Source: an uncultured Vibrio sp.
Lineage (GTDB): Bacteria; Pseudomonadota; Gammaproteobacteria; Enterobacterales; Vibrionaceae
DNA: 64,000 nucleotides
NCBI RefSeq assembly: GCF_963675395.1
Contig: NZ_OY776223.1
Location: forward strand, 1,798,001 to 1,862,000
Direction: 5' to 3'
Within the stretch, counting starts at the first letter, position 1, and every line of letters begins with the position of its first letter. The translations under genes and the position numbers were made by a program. Of the stretch, positions 1 to 9,463 are shown in pieces. The notes under the pieces are model-generated. The model had not been told where the DNA came from and ran no database searches. It saw only the letters and a list, made by a program, of their open reading frames with translations.

Positions 1-1139
1 AATTAGTGGAAGATAAACCTACTCAGTTTCGCTTGTGGATCGCTGACTTGTTTGACGATGCAGAGCACGACTTTCTTTCCACCCGCGTAGAGTTACAGCT
101 CCAGGGGGTCAAAATGTCTGGCTCATCGACGCTTATTTTTAAAGGTATTCCCAAAACCACAGATTCGCCGCAACTCAAAATATCAGCGAAGGATCACCAC
201 CATGGTGATGACGGTGATGCTTGGGTCTCCGCGATATTTGACCTTTCTATGATCTCCTCGGCTTCAATCAATACTCATCCTTTAGAAGGCGAAACCGTCT
301 ATCGACTGGAAACCACCAACCACTTAAATGGTCGATACACTCTGTATGACGTGGTGTACTGCGAAGCGTTCAAGTTTGTTCAGCAAGAGGTCTTTTATGC
401 GGCTTCGAACAACAAAACCCAGTGTCCACCGGATGAGCAGCTCATCCAAGTGGGCACCTATACCGTCGACGCAGACCAATTGAACGTATACAGTCAGTTG
501 TCGTCACTGGACACACAGCAAACATGGAAGCTGCAAAAACAGTATCCATCAGTCAAACATCCCGGAGTGACCAATTACTTTGTCAGCGTGTACAACGGCA
601 AACAATTTGAAAGCTACACCATGCAAAAGAAACGTTCAGCGATGGAGCAACGCATCAACGCCCCCACTGGACAGTATTTGTATCAAATAGCCTTTTTTGA
701 CTATCTACTGCCGCTTCCTAACGGTGAGTATCTGGTATCTGAAATCGGCAACTTTCTTTATCACCATGGAACTGAGGTGGTAGGTCCGTTAGGCGAACAT
801 ATCGATTCCGATCTCAACCTGCGTACTTACGAGCGCAGTCTGCGCTGTGCCGATATCGCAGTCTGGTACGACAGTCATGCGATCGCAGGCCAAGGTGACT
901 ATCAAATCGACATCATCTCAGACCCGTTCCCCTATGATCCGACCTACCAAATTGACTGCTACGAATACACGAGCAACCTAGCAACCGGACAACAGTCCTT
1001 AGCGTTTGACCTAAATTACTCGCCATACGATGAGTTACTCCCCGGAGAGGTGTACAGTTATGTTTTGCGCCCCAAACCGCAGTTCGCCCAGTGGGTGGAA
1101 GAGATCAAATTAAACCTGATCTATCATCCACCGCATTAG
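1..1139 (+). CDS. Envelope protein, 5'-truncated paralogue of the downstream Ig-domain lipoprotein
   Basis: The reading frame is open to the left window edge, so the gene almost certainly starts outside; the GTG at position 6 is just the first possible start. About 377 residues are visible. The first 75 or so resemble the last Ig/cadherin-like repeat of the lipoprotein at 2253-4508 (ISALFTDADSD there, WIADLFDDAEHD here). The rest matches that protein's C-terminal module: HPLEG followed by YRLE near residue 93, paired cysteines (CADI, IDCYEY) and a final GEVYSY segment that aligns with GNVYSF. No function is known to me. It converges on the barrel gene with a 5 bp gap. That it is a lipoprotein is inferred from the paralogue, since the signal peptide is not in the window. 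Confidence 0.75.
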   Translation, partial: LVEDKPTQFRLWIADLFDDAEHDFLSTRVELQLQGVKMSGSSTLIFKGIPKTTDSPQLKISAKDHHHGDDGDAWVSAIFDLSMISSASINTHPLEGETVYRLETTNHLNGRYTLYDVVYCEAFKFVQQEVFYAASNNKTQCPPDEQLIQVGTYTVDADQLNVYSQLSSLDTQQTWKLQKQYPSVKHPGVTNYFVSVYNGKQFESYTMQKKRSAMEQRINAPTGQYLYQIAFFDYLLPLPNGEYLVSEIGNFLYHHGTEVVGPLGEHIDSDLNLRTYERSLRCADIAVWYDSHAIAGQGDYQIDIISDPFPYDPTYQIDCYEYTSNLATGQQSLAFDLNYSPYDELLPGEVYSYVLRPKPQFAQWVEEIKLNLIYHPPH

Positions 1140-1144
1140 TACGC

Positions 1145-2011
1145 TTAGAATTTCCACAATGCTTGTAAGCCCGTGCTCCATGTCAGCAATTCCGATTCAG
1201 GTAACGTCGCTTTGTAACTATCTGTTCCCTGCTCCTGACAAATACCATCAGTCATGGTCTTACAGTATGAGGGACTTACAATGTGAGAATCCGATTCCAG
1301 ACGTTTTTCAAATCCAATTAAGGCAAACCAACCTAAGTGCAAACCTTCAAAAACCTCGTAGCTGACCGTTCCTTCCAAACTGGTACGAATACTGTGGCTA
1401 TCAAAATCGACATCACTAAACTGAGTAGAAGAGGTCTTGCTATACAAAGGGAAACCAATGAGTGCTCTGCCAGAAACATGCCAGTTATTATCGGCGAATA
1501 ACGTGCCATCATCATAAGCCACCCCTATATCAGCAAACACACTTGTGTTGGTTTCCTCCCATGTACCATGAAAGAACTGATTACCCTGTTCGGTATAGTT
1601 TTTGACACTGAAGCGAGTAAACGTTTGATAAGTGAATGACGGACCTGCGACTAAACGCCAGCGATTATCCAACTTGTAGTGCAGCAGGATATTGGTGGCG
1701 GTTCTCAGGTACTCAGCTTCATTGTTTTGGATAACTTGGCCGTTCCAACGCCACTCTTCCTCACCATTAACTGGTGAGAACGTTGCAAGTGCATCAATCG
1801 AAAAATCGAAGTCTTCATTAATATAGTACAGGCCACCAGAATTAATCACTGGATTCAGTAAGTTCACACTGGAACTTACTACGCCCGACTCCTCATATAT
1901 TACGTTCTCTAACCCTAGGGTAAAATACGAATAGCCATACCGATCATCCATCTCGTTAGCTGCCGCTGTCGAGGCCATACACATCAACGTAAAACCCACG
2001 CAAGTCTTCAT
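1145..2011 (-). CDS. Predicted outer-membrane beta-barrel protein
   Basis: The product has 288 residues. Its N-terminus (MKTCVGFTLMCMASTAAANE) looks like a Sec signal peptide cleaved after AAA. The remainder is rich in alternating aromatic and polar strands (YGYSYFTLGLENV, HYKLDNRWRLVAGPSFTYQ, GLHLGWFALIGFE) and ends in phenylalanine, as BAM-assembled outer-membrane proteins do. These features suggest a small barrel of 8-12 strands. I do not recognise the family; the region flanked by GLEN and GP.F is loosely like MipA/OmpV-type proteins. It sits between the two paralogous envelope proteins and is divergent from the lipoprotein gene, so a shared surface role is plausible but is inference only. 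Confidence 0.65.
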   Translation of the reverse strand: MKTCVGFTLMCMASTAAANEMDDRYGYSYFTLGLENVIYEESGVVSSSVNLLNPVINSGGLYYINEDFDFSIDALATFSPVNGEEEWRWNGQVIQNNEAEYLRTATNILLHYKLDNRWRLVAGPSFTYQTFTRFSVKNYTEQGNQFFHGTWEETNTSVFADIGVAYDDGTLFADNNWHVSGRALIGFPLYSKTSSTQFSDVDFDSHSIRTSLEGTVSYEVFEGLHLGWFALIGFEKRLESDSHIVSPSYCKTMTDGICQEQGTDSYKATLPESELLTWSTGLQALWKF

Positions 2012-2252
2012 TATTGTTGTCCTTTATATCCTTAACAGCGGCAGATAATAGCGTTGTACTGTGCAATTCCAACCCCGTAACTGATAAAAAAAACAAAACA
2101 ATTTTTACGGTTTTTCCGCTGTTTTCCGTATCTTGAAATCTTGCCACTATCACTGATACAACTCGCTTCATCTATGTCAAAAATGGGCATACACAACGAT
2201 TTCCTCCCTCTGGGTAATGAGAGTTTAATTCGATGATAGGATGTAGAAACAC

Positions 2253-4508
2253 ATGAAAAAACTTAGTTTACTAGCAACGTCAGTGGCCATCGCCCTTACT
2301 GGATGTGGGGGCTCTGAGGGAGGTTCATCCAACAGCGGCACACCACCGACACCAGGCGGCTTAGTTATCACAGCCATTGATGGCTACCTACAAAACGCTG
2401 AAGTGTGGGTAGATAAAGACGGTAACCTAAGCAATGGTTGCGAATTCAATACTGATGAAGTAACCAATGAAAATGGCCAAGCGACCATCAGTAAAGCGGA
2501 CTACGCGGGTATGGATATCTGTATCAAAGCGATCGCTGGTAAAACCATCGATAAAGACCGTGGTATTGTATCGTCTGACTTCGTACTGGCCTCCGCGTCA
2601 GGCGAAGATGACCAAGTGGTAGTCAACCCAATGACGAACATGGTGGTAGAAAAGGTTAAGACGCAACTAGCCAGCGACTCAGCCCTAGATGTGATTGAAG
2701 CAAAAAAAGTGGCAGAAGCTGAGGTCGTCACTGCCGTAACACAATCGGGCCTAACAGCAAGCGCTGAAATGATTTTCGGTGATTATATTGCTAGCTCAGA
2801 ATCCTCTAACGATGCTAAAGCACTGAAAGTCATCGGTGAAACGCTGGTTGACCACCAAAATCAGCCAGTTGAAAAACAGCTAGAAATCACGACTACCGTG
2901 GCGGAGAAAGCACAAGAGATCATCAGCAGTAGCACGCCTGAAGAGATTGATAACTTCGCCCCAGTCGTTAATGTACCTAACGATGGTCCCGTCACCGTAG
3001 AGAAGAATAGCCGCCCTGTGGTAGCCACACCTCTTAAACCTGTCACCCTTCAACTAGACGATGCATTCTTCGCGATTAATGCAGCCGATTACTTCAGCGA
3101 TGCCGAAGGCGATGCACTGACTTTCACCATGAGCGCCATTGGCGGTGACAAAAACGGTATCGATATTGATAACCTTGGTATGATCACGGGTGCACCAACA
3201 GCAGCGGGCGAGTTTATCTACCAAATTTTTGCTGAAGATGCGAAAGGCTCACTCTCTTACCCTGCTACCCTGACAGTGACTATCGAAACGCCAAACACAG
3301 TTCCAGCAGTCAATGACACCACAAAAGCAGACCTTCAAGCAGAGGTGAACGGTTGGCAATGGGTGCAAGGCGAACAGCCACAAAACACCCTTAACATTTC
3401 AGCACTGTTTACTGATGCCGACTCAGATGTCCTCACTTACCAAGTGGAGACCTCACTGAGCAAAAATGGTGGTGAGGACACAGGCTTCCAAGTACTTGTG
3501 GATGAAAGTGGTACGATTTCATTCGACGGCCCTGTACCTCATGTTGCCAATGCGGGTGCCGAGCACATTTATGTATACGCAAACGACGGGGTCAATGCCG
3601 AAGACGCTTTAGTTACCTTTTCGCTACCAAAAATCGCAGAGGGAACGGTGGTTGAGCCAACGCTGCATCCTCTGGAAGGTCAGGTGTGGTACCGTCTTGA
3701 ATACGGTAGTGGCACAGAAACTGAGAGCTTTAACTATTCTCGTGTCTGGTGTGACACACTGAGCTTTAACAATGGTGAAGTCAGTGGTAACACACGCACT
3801 CTGAGCAACCTGACAGAGTGTAGCGAAATTACCGATGGAACAAATAGTTTCTACTTTGGTAGTTATGAAGTACAAGGGGATAAAATCCTTGCCTCTTTTG
3901 TTGGTGATGAAGGTACAGAACGGGCTGAACTGACCATAAAAGATGCTGACGAAATTTCACAAGGTGCGAAAACGCTGTACTGGTATTTCCCTGAAAGCGG
4001 TGAAACAGAAATCTACACACTGTTCAGTGTAAAAGCCGATGCTGAAGCACGTATCCAGATTCAATCAGACGATATCTCTGATAACCGCATGTTCCCGATG
4101 ACACTGCCAACCGCAGTTGAAGGTCAATATGCAACGGGTAAAGCGTCTGTATCACTGCTGGAAACGACAAGCTCAGCTGATGACAATGTGATGGATGCGA
4201 ACCTGATTCTAGAGTTCGATAATCAAGACTTTACCTGTGCTGATGTGAGCGAGTTTTACCGTAGCATTAAATTCACAGGCGAAGGGCTGGGATATGGTGT
4301 CGACTCTTTTGATGCTTACAAAGGTGGCTTTGAGTGTTACGACAAAGTTGAAAACAATATCACGCATGCTGCTATCGATTTCGACTTACCAGCATTGACT
4401 GTCGGCAACGTTTACAGCTTTGTAGGTAAAGTTAAAGAGAGCCAAGGCGGCTACATCGAAGCCGTGAAGTTCAATGTAACTTGGACAGGTACTGGCGACA
4501 ACGAATAA
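2253..4508 (+). CDS. Ig/cadherin-like domain lipoprotein
   Basis: The product has 751 residues. A lipoprotein signal with lipobox LTGC puts the lipidated cysteine at residue 18, followed by a Gly/Ser/Pro-rich linker. A domain beginning ITAIDGYLQNAEVWVD (about residues 37-100) resembles carboxypeptidase-regulatory-like or surface-protein modules. Residues about 270-350 form a putative Ig (He_PIG/cadherin-like) repeat with DYFSDAEGDALTF, and a second repeat at about 365-465 has ALFTDADSDVLTY. The C-terminal module, from HPLEG near residue 471, is shared with the truncated protein at the window start. A secreted, calcium-binding-type adhesion or surface role is the usual assignment for such architectures but is not demonstrated. 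A strong terminator follows. Confidence 0.8.
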   Translation: MKKLSLLATSVAIALTGCGGSEGGSSNSGTPPTPGGLVITAIDGYLQNAEVWVDKDGNLSNGCEFNTDEVTNENGQATISKADYAGMDICIKAIAGKTIDKDRGIVSSDFVLASASGEDDQVVVNPMTNMVVEKVKTQLASDSALDVIEAKKVAEAEVVTAVTQSGLTASAEMIFGDYIASSESSNDAKALKVIGETLVDHQNQPVEKQLEITTTVAEKAQEIISSSTPEEIDNFAPVVNVPNDGPVTVEKNSRPVVATPLKPVTLQLDDAFFAINAADYFSDAEGDALTFTMSAIGGDKNGIDIDNLGMITGAPTAAGEFIYQIFAEDAKGSLSYPATLTVTIETPNTVPAVNDTTKADLQAEVNGWQWVQGEQPQNTLNISALFTDADSDVLTYQVETSLSKNGGEDTGFQVLVDESGTISFDGPVPHVANAGAEHIYVYANDGVNAEDALVTFSLPKIAEGTVVEPTLHPLEGQVWYRLEYGSGTETESFNYSRVWCDTLSFNNGEVSGNTRTLSNLTECSEITDGTNSFYFGSYEVQGDKILASFVGDEGTERAELTIKDADEISQGAKTLYWYFPESGETEIYTLFSVKADAEARIQIQSDDISDNRMFPMTLPTAVEGQYATGKASVSLLETTSSADDNVMDANLILEFDNQDFTCADVSEFYRSIKFTGEGLGYGVDSFDAYKGGFECYDKVENNITHAAIDFDLPALTVGNVYSFVGKVKESQGGYIEAVKFNVTWTGTGDNE

Positions 4509-4528
4509 CAACGCTTCCCCCAAGCACC

Positions 4529-4553
4529 AAGCCCCGTACCACGGGGCTTTTTT
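4529..4553 (+). terminator. Intrinsic terminator after the lipoprotein gene
   Basis: AAGCCCCGT and ACGGGGCTT form a GC-rich stem with a short loop, followed directly by six T residues, 20 bp past the stop codon. Confidence 0.9.
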
Positions 4554-4568
4554 CGTTCTATGCAAAAA

Positions 4569-5549
4569 TCACTTCACACACATCACATTGAGTAACGAGG
4601 TGCCCGTTAATTGGTTGGGCTCGCGATCGGTAAACAAACCTTTCTTACCTTTGCCCCAATACGGCAGTTGAAGCGGCCATTTATTCTTTTCCATCACACC
4701 TGAAGCTCTTAATATCTTAAACTCTTCAGACGTTGCCAACGACATGTCTAATTGCTGGCATATCTGTGATGCGTCTTTGTAGTTGAGGCGGTTCCACGGT
4801 TTGCCATATTCCATGTAAAACTGGTTCCGATTATCAACCAGGTACGGCGCGACATACGTTTTACCCTGTAGTACGGTTTTTAAGCGAACCACAATACCAT
4901 CTCGACTTGATACTCTCTTTTCCGGCTTAGCTTGAACTGCTGGTTTAGTCGTAACTTGCTTCTCTGCGACAGGTTTTTTTTCAGCGGCCGCCGATGGAGA
5001 TTTAAATGCATCGGTGTTCGGTCGTACACTCGAAACCGAGGCAGCAGGCGTGTTGCCAACAACTGACTTCGTCACAGCCTTGGTTTGTTTCGACGCCGAG
5101 ACGTTACGCTTCCCAACCACGCGAATAAACGCTTCTTTGTAGTTAGGCAAGGTTTTTACCCCGCGTAAATCAGCCGCAGCCTTAGCTGGGTCAGTATACG
5201 GTCCAATCAGACAGCGATAGCCGTTGGGTTCTGATTTCATCCAAACATCGGTGGTGATTTGGTTATAGAGGGACTTAGCTTTGGCAAGTGACATCGGCTT
5301 TGGCAGCAAACCACATTGAATCCAATAGAAATCACTGCCACCCTGCGGCACTTTCTTTCCCCATACTCCATTTCCAATAGGGCATGCCTGCTCAAGCTTT
5401 GGTAACTCTTTGTCGCTAGCCTGAGTCGCCTGACAAAGAAACTCGTCAGCCAAAACAGAAGGAGAATACTGAGCGCAGCCCAAGACCACACCGAGGCTGA
5501 GGCATAATTGGATACATCGTGATGAGTGTTGTGCCTTCTTCAATTCCAT
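4569..5549 (-). CDS. Exported SPOR-like domain protein
   Basis: I place the start at the internal ATG (MELKKAQHSS) because AGTGAAGAGA lies just upstream and a signal peptide (CLSLGVVLGCAQYSPSVLA) follows; an upstream in-frame start would add 17 residues. This gives 326 residues. A region around residues 60-150 (FYWIQCGLL through YRCLIGPYTDPAKAAADL) has the pattern of SPOR domains, which bind denuded peptidoglycan at the division septum. A Lys/Ala/Pro-rich linker follows, then a C-terminal domain ending in conserved-looking CVK. Cysteines are unusually frequent for a SPOR protein, suggesting disulfides in the periplasm. It is transcribed alone: a bidirectional terminator separates it from the transporter operon. 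Its role in the cell envelope is inferred. Confidence 0.65.
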   Translation of the reverse strand: MELKKAQHSSRCIQLCLSLGVVLGCAQYSPSVLADEFLCQATQASDKELPKLEQACPIGNGVWGKKVPQGGSDFYWIQCGLLPKPMSLAKAKSLYNQITTDVWMKSEPNGYRCLIGPYTDPAKAAADLRGVKTLPNYKEAFIRVVGKRNVSASKQTKAVTKSVVGNTPAASVSSVRPNTDAFKSPSAAAEKKPVAEKQVTTKPAVQAKPEKRVSSRDGIVVRLKTVLQGKTYVAPYLVDNRNQFYMEYGKPWNRLNYKDASQICQQLDMSLATSEEFKILRASGVMEKNKWPLQLPYWGKGKKGLFTDREPNQLTGTSLLNVMCVK

Positions 5550-5626
5550 TCTCTTCACTCTAAACTCGTTGGTAAGGTCATTATGGCGAAAGACCGCCAA
5601 AAAACGGTGAACCAGGAATAACTAGC

Positions 5627-5663
5627 AAAAAAAGAGCCGGAAATGCATCCGGCTCTTTTTTTA
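5627..5663 (-). terminator. Terminator of the peptide transporter operon
   Basis: The AGAGCCGG / CCGGCTCT stem is flanked by A7 and T7 runs, so it can work on both strands. It lies 44 bp downstream of the last permease gene. Confidence 0.9.
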
Positions 5664-5706
5664 GGAAGGAATTAAGCGAATTAACCACACTTAATGTCTT
5701 AGATTC

Positions 5707-6663
5707 TTAACCTTTATACAATTTCGGGTTAAATACATCACGTAACCAGTCACCCAATAGGTTGATAACCAGCACCAATGTGACCAACACAACACCAGGG
5801 AAAGCGGTGATCCACCAAGCCCCTGAGAAGATGTAGTTAAAGCCGATACTGATTAACGCACCCAGAGACGGCTGATCTACAGGTAGACCTAAGCCAAGGA
5901 ATGACAGCGCTGCTTCTGACATGATGGCGTTTGCTACCTGAACCGTCGAGATAACCAATATTGGCGACAGACAGTTCGGCAGGATATGGCGGAACATGAT
6001 GCGTGGTGCTTTAAAGCCCATCACGCGTGCCGCTTCTACGTACTCTTTTTTCTTCTCAGCCAGTACCGATGCACGAATGGTACGGGCGTACTGCGGCCAT
6101 TCTGCCACACCGATGATGACCACCAGCATGACCACTGCATATTGGCTGTAGAAGTCACTACCAAAGCTGGCTTTGAAAATCGCCGAAACGATGATCGCTA
6201 CCATCATGGTTGAGAACGAAAGCTGAACATCAGCAAAACGCATTAAGAAGCTGTCGATACGGCCACCGAAGTAACCTGCTGACAGGCCAATGATGATCCC
6301 CAGAACCAACTGCAGGCCAACTGCCAGAAAACCGATGGTCAGTGATAAGCGCGAGCCATAAAGAATCGTCGATAAAATGTCACGGCCTTGCTCATCCGTA
6401 CCCAGAACAAAACGCTCATCGCCTTCTTCCATCCAAGATGGAGGAAGTTCAGAATCCATAATATCGATAGACGTCAGGTCATATGGATCGGTTGGTGCCA
6501 GAATAGGTGCCGCAAGAGCTAATACCAAGAACACCATAAACACCGTGAAACTTGTCATCGCAACTTTGTCACGTTTAAAGTAGTACAGAAAATCTGACTT
6601 TTTAAAACGCTGCCACGCTGAAGGAACGGCTTCAGAAGCTGCAACTTGATTTGATTGGCTCAT
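5707..6663 (-). CDS. Peptide ABC transporter permease (DppC/GsiD-like)
   Basis: This 318-residue inner-membrane protein is a typical DppC-family permease. It has an N-terminal cytoplasmic tail, a first membrane helix near residue 40 (FTVFMVFLVLALAAPILAP), the DPYDLTS segment and five further helices. The EAA loop reads EAARVMGFKAPRIMFRHILPN, which is the contact with the ATPase. It starts 2 bp after the upstream permease stop, indicating translational coupling. With the other permease it should form the channel of an oligopeptide or dipeptide importer; the exact substrate cannot be told from sequence. Confidence 0.92.
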   Translation of the reverse strand: MSQSNQVAASEAVPSAWQRFKKSDFLYYFKRDKVAMTSFTVFMVFLVLALAAPILAPTDPYDLTSIDIMDSELPPSWMEEGDERFVLGTDEQGRDILSTILYGSRLSLTIGFLAVGLQLVLGIIIGLSAGYFGGRIDSFLMRFADVQLSFSTMMVAIIVSAIFKASFGSDFYSQYAVVMLVVIIGVAEWPQYARTIRASVLAEKKKEYVEAARVMGFKAPRIMFRHILPNCLSPILVISTVQVANAIMSEAALSFLGLGLPVDQPSLGALISIGFNYIFSGAWWITAFPGVVLVTLVLVINLLGDWLRDVFNPKLYKG

Positions 6664-6665
6664 GA

Positions 6666-7643
6666 TTAAGCTCCTTTTCCAGTTAGGTTCACAGTTGGGT
6701 TGATGATGCCGTACAGCAAGTCAACGATGGTATTGGTTACCACGAAGATCAGACCAACAAAAATAACGTAGGCAGTGATTAGCGGCGTATCTACACGGTT
6801 AATCGCTTCTAGGAAAAGGAAACCCGTACCCGGCCATTGGAATACAGTTTCGGTTAGGATGGTGTATGCCACCATAGTACCAATTTGTACACCACCAACG
6901 GTCAATACTGGCAGCATGGTGTTTTTCAGTGCATGTTGATAATAAATTTTTTGTAAGTTCAAGCCTTTCGCTTTTGCGAACTTGATGTACTCAGAGCTCA
7001 GTACTTCCAGCATTTCTGAACGAACCAGACGAATAAACAGCGGTAGCATGATAGAAGCCAGCGAGATACATGGCAGGATCAGGTGCTTGAGACCGTCAAG
7101 AGTAAAGAAGCCCGACTCCCAACCGAGAAGATTCGATGTTTCACCCCGCCCGTAGGAAGGCAGCCAACCGAGCTCAATGGAGAAGACGTACATCAGCATG
7201 ATTGCGGTCAGGAAAACCGGAATCGAAATGCCGACACTACTCATCGCCATAACAAATTTGGTGAAGATACTTTTCGGGTGGATCGCGGAATACACCCCTA
7301 ATGGTATTGACAAAGCAATAATAATGAGCGTCGCGCCAAACACGAGCTCAAGTGTCGCCACCAGCTTGTCAAGAATGACATCAACCGCTGGACGCTTGAA
7401 AAAGTATGAAGTACCCAAATCACCTTGCAGTGCATTACCGACAAAGCGAGTGTACTTTGTGATAAAGGGATCGTTCAGGCCCAGTTCATCACGCAGCGCT
7501 TGACGCTCCGACTCCGAAACCGACTGACCTACAAGCTCACGCAGCGGGTCACCCAGGTTATCCTGAATGGCAAACGCCACCAAACTGATCACAAACATCA
7601 CTATCAGTGCCTGAAACAGGCGCTTGACCAGAAACGAAAACAT
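6666..7643 (-). CDS. Peptide ABC transporter permease (DppB/GsiC-like)
   Basis: The product has 325 residues and six predicted membrane helices. The N-terminus MFSFLVKRLFQALIVMFVIS is typical of DppB/OppB proteins. The FAKAKGL and HALKNTMLPVLT portions form the EAA loop near residues 215-240. It is the first of two coupled permease genes and lies 175 bp downstream of the binding-protein gene, in a gap that contains two stable hairpins. It pairs with the permease at 5707-6663 and probably uses the double ATPase at 9464-11179. Confidence 0.92.
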   Translation of the reverse strand: MFSFLVKRLFQALIVMFVISLVAFAIQDNLGDPLRELVGQSVSESERQALRDELGLNDPFITKYTRFVGNALQGDLGTSYFFKRPAVDVILDKLVATLELVFGATLIIIALSIPLGVYSAIHPKSIFTKFVMAMSSVGISIPVFLTAIMLMYVFSIELGWLPSYGRGETSNLLGWESGFFTLDGLKHLILPCISLASIMLPLFIRLVRSEMLEVLSSEYIKFAKAKGLNLQKIYYQHALKNTMLPVLTVGGVQIGTMVAYTILTETVFQWPGTGFLFLEAINRVDTPLITAYVIFVGLIFVVTNTIVDLLYGIINPTVNLTGKGA

Positions 7644-7742
7644 TCCTTGCCCCTTAACTATCCATAGATCTCTAAATTTAGAGAGAAAATTCAGTCTTTA
7701 AACCAGCTCAATCCGACTGAAATAAAACTGAGCTAAGTGTTA

Positions 7743-7800
7743 AGCCCCACAAAAACTCACTTGTGATGGGGCTCATTCAGGAGGGAACGTATTCCCTCCT
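7743..7800 (-). other. Two intercistronic hairpins after the binding-protein gene
   Basis: AGCCCCA/TGGGGCT (7743-7773) and the perfect stem AGGAGGGAA/TTCCCTCCT (7779-7800) lie between the binding-protein and permease genes. Neither is followed by a clear T-run. Such hairpins commonly protect the upstream mRNA from 3' decay, giving more binding protein than permease; that role is inferred here. Confidence 0.65.
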
Positions 7801-7818
7801 AATAACTACTCACTGTGA

Positions 7819-9372
7819 TTATTCAACCACTAGGTCGCCAAAGTAAGGCATAACCATTGGGTTCACGATGTCTGCCGCTTTCACGTTAGACTTCGCGCCC
7901 CACGCTTCACTTTGCCAGTGTAGTGGTACGAATGCTGCGTCGTTGTATAGCGTTGCTTCTACACCTTTTAGCATCTCTGCACGTTTCGCTGGATCCGTTT
8001 CAACGTTAGCCGCTTCTACTACTTTATCCATTTCTGGGTTTGAGTAGTGACCACAGTTGTACTGACCACGACCAGTTTCTTCGTTGCGAGTCATGGTTAG
8101 GAACTCGTTGAAGTTTGCAGAATCTTCAGTATCTGAGTGCCAGCCGATCATCAGCATGTCTGCTGAACATAAATCAAACTCTGGCCAGTATTGCGCTTTA
8201 GGCATTGTCTTCAGATCAACCTTGATACCGATCTTAGACAGCATCGCCGCCGCCGCTTGTGCTACTTTTGCATCGTTGACGTAACGGTTGTTTGGCGCAA
8301 TCATGGTTAGCGTCAAGCCGTCCTCGTAGCCTGCTTCTTTCATCAGCTCTTTTGCTTTCTTCAGATCGTAGCGAGGAACCAGTTTTTCGTTATGACCAAC
8401 GTAACCTGCCGGGCTTTGCTGGCCTGCAGCCGTAGCGAAGCCTTTCATGATTTTCTTCACGATGCCTTCGTTGTTGATGGCATGCACAATCGCCTGGCGA
8501 ACGCGAACATCTTTCAGTGCTTCGTTGCTGTTTTGGTTCATTTGTAGCGTGATGATACGAGTACCAGGTAGTGTGACCAAGTCGATACCTTCCGCGTCTT
8601 TCACACGTTGGTGATCGTTTGGCGCGACTGGGTGAATCATATCTACACCACCAGAAAGTAGTGCAGCAACACGGGTCGCATCTTCTTTGATCGGTACTAG
8701 CGTTAGCTTATCAACGTTACCTTTTGACTCTTTGTCCCAGTAGTCTTTGAAGCGTTCAAATTCTACTTTTACACCCTGCTCACGTGATGTCACAATGAAT
8801 GGACCAGTACCAGAAACATGAGTTGATGCAAATGAGTTACCATGCTTCACTAGCTCAGATTTGTCTTTGCCGTCTTCTGTCTTACCCGTGTAGAACTTGC
8901 TGTCCATCGGGAAGATGTACGTTGCCGTTTGCAGCACAAGTGGGTAAGGACCTTTCGTTACAAGATCAACGGTATTGTCATCAACTTTAACGATTTTTTC
9001 GTACGGTTCGAAGATAGATTTAAAGTCTGGAGAGTTTTGCAGACGCTCAAATGTCCATACAACGTCATCTGCAGTCATTGTGTTACCAGAGTGGAACTTC
9101 ACACCTTCACGCAGTTTGAAACGTACTGTTGTATCGTTAATACGCTCCCAGCTTTCTGCCAGGCGAGGTTCAAAATCCATTTCCTGAGTGAAACGAACCA
9201 GTGGGTCAAATACCATGTGTGACATTTGCAGTGTACCGCCAGATAACTGCTCGTGCGGGTCAAGCGATACCGGGTCAGCAGCGTAGCCAACTTTAATGTC
9301 TGCTGCTAACGAGTTAAAACTTAGTCCCGCAGCGATTAGCGCCACTGCTAATTTGCTTTTCATGGTTTTCAT
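7819..9372 (-). CDS. Peptide ABC transporter periplasmic binding protein
   Basis: This is an SBP_bac_5 family protein of 517 residues from the ATG at 9372, which has an AAGGAG at good spacing; the ATG at 9378 sits almost on the ribosome site and is less likely. The signal peptide (MKTMKSKLAVALIAAGLSFNSLAA) is followed by the mature DIKVGYAADPVSLDPHEQ. Family hallmarks are AESWERINDTTVRFKLREG and the DDVVWTFER motif. It delivers peptides, or possibly glutathione or haem-type ligands, to the two permeases. Gene order matches E. coli gsiABCD, but the sequence does not settle the substrate. Confidence 0.92.
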   Translation of the reverse strand: MKTMKSKLAVALIAAGLSFNSLAADIKVGYAADPVSLDPHEQLSGGTLQMSHMVFDPLVRFTQEMDFEPRLAESWERINDTTVRFKLREGVKFHSGNTMTADDVVWTFERLQNSPDFKSIFEPYEKIVKVDDNTVDLVTKGPYPLVLQTATYIFPMDSKFYTGKTEDGKDKSELVKHGNSFASTHVSGTGPFIVTSREQGVKVEFERFKDYWDKESKGNVDKLTLVPIKEDATRVAALLSGGVDMIHPVAPNDHQRVKDAEGIDLVTLPGTRIITLQMNQNSNEALKDVRVRQAIVHAINNEGIVKKIMKGFATAAGQQSPAGYVGHNEKLVPRYDLKKAKELMKEAGYEDGLTLTMIAPNNRYVNDAKVAQAAAAMLSKIGIKVDLKTMPKAQYWPEFDLCSADMLMIGWHSDTEDSANFNEFLTMTRNEETGRGQYNCGHYSNPEMDKVVEAANVETDPAKRAEMLKGVEATLYNDAAFVPLHWQSEAWGAKSNVKAADIVNPMVMPYFGDLVVE

Positions 9373-9463
9373 TTGCATAACTCCTTCATGCTGGGATCAA
9401 AGTCCCTTGTTGTTGTGTTTGCGTCTGTTTTTATTTCAAGATCAGCCAAGCGAAAAACTTGGT

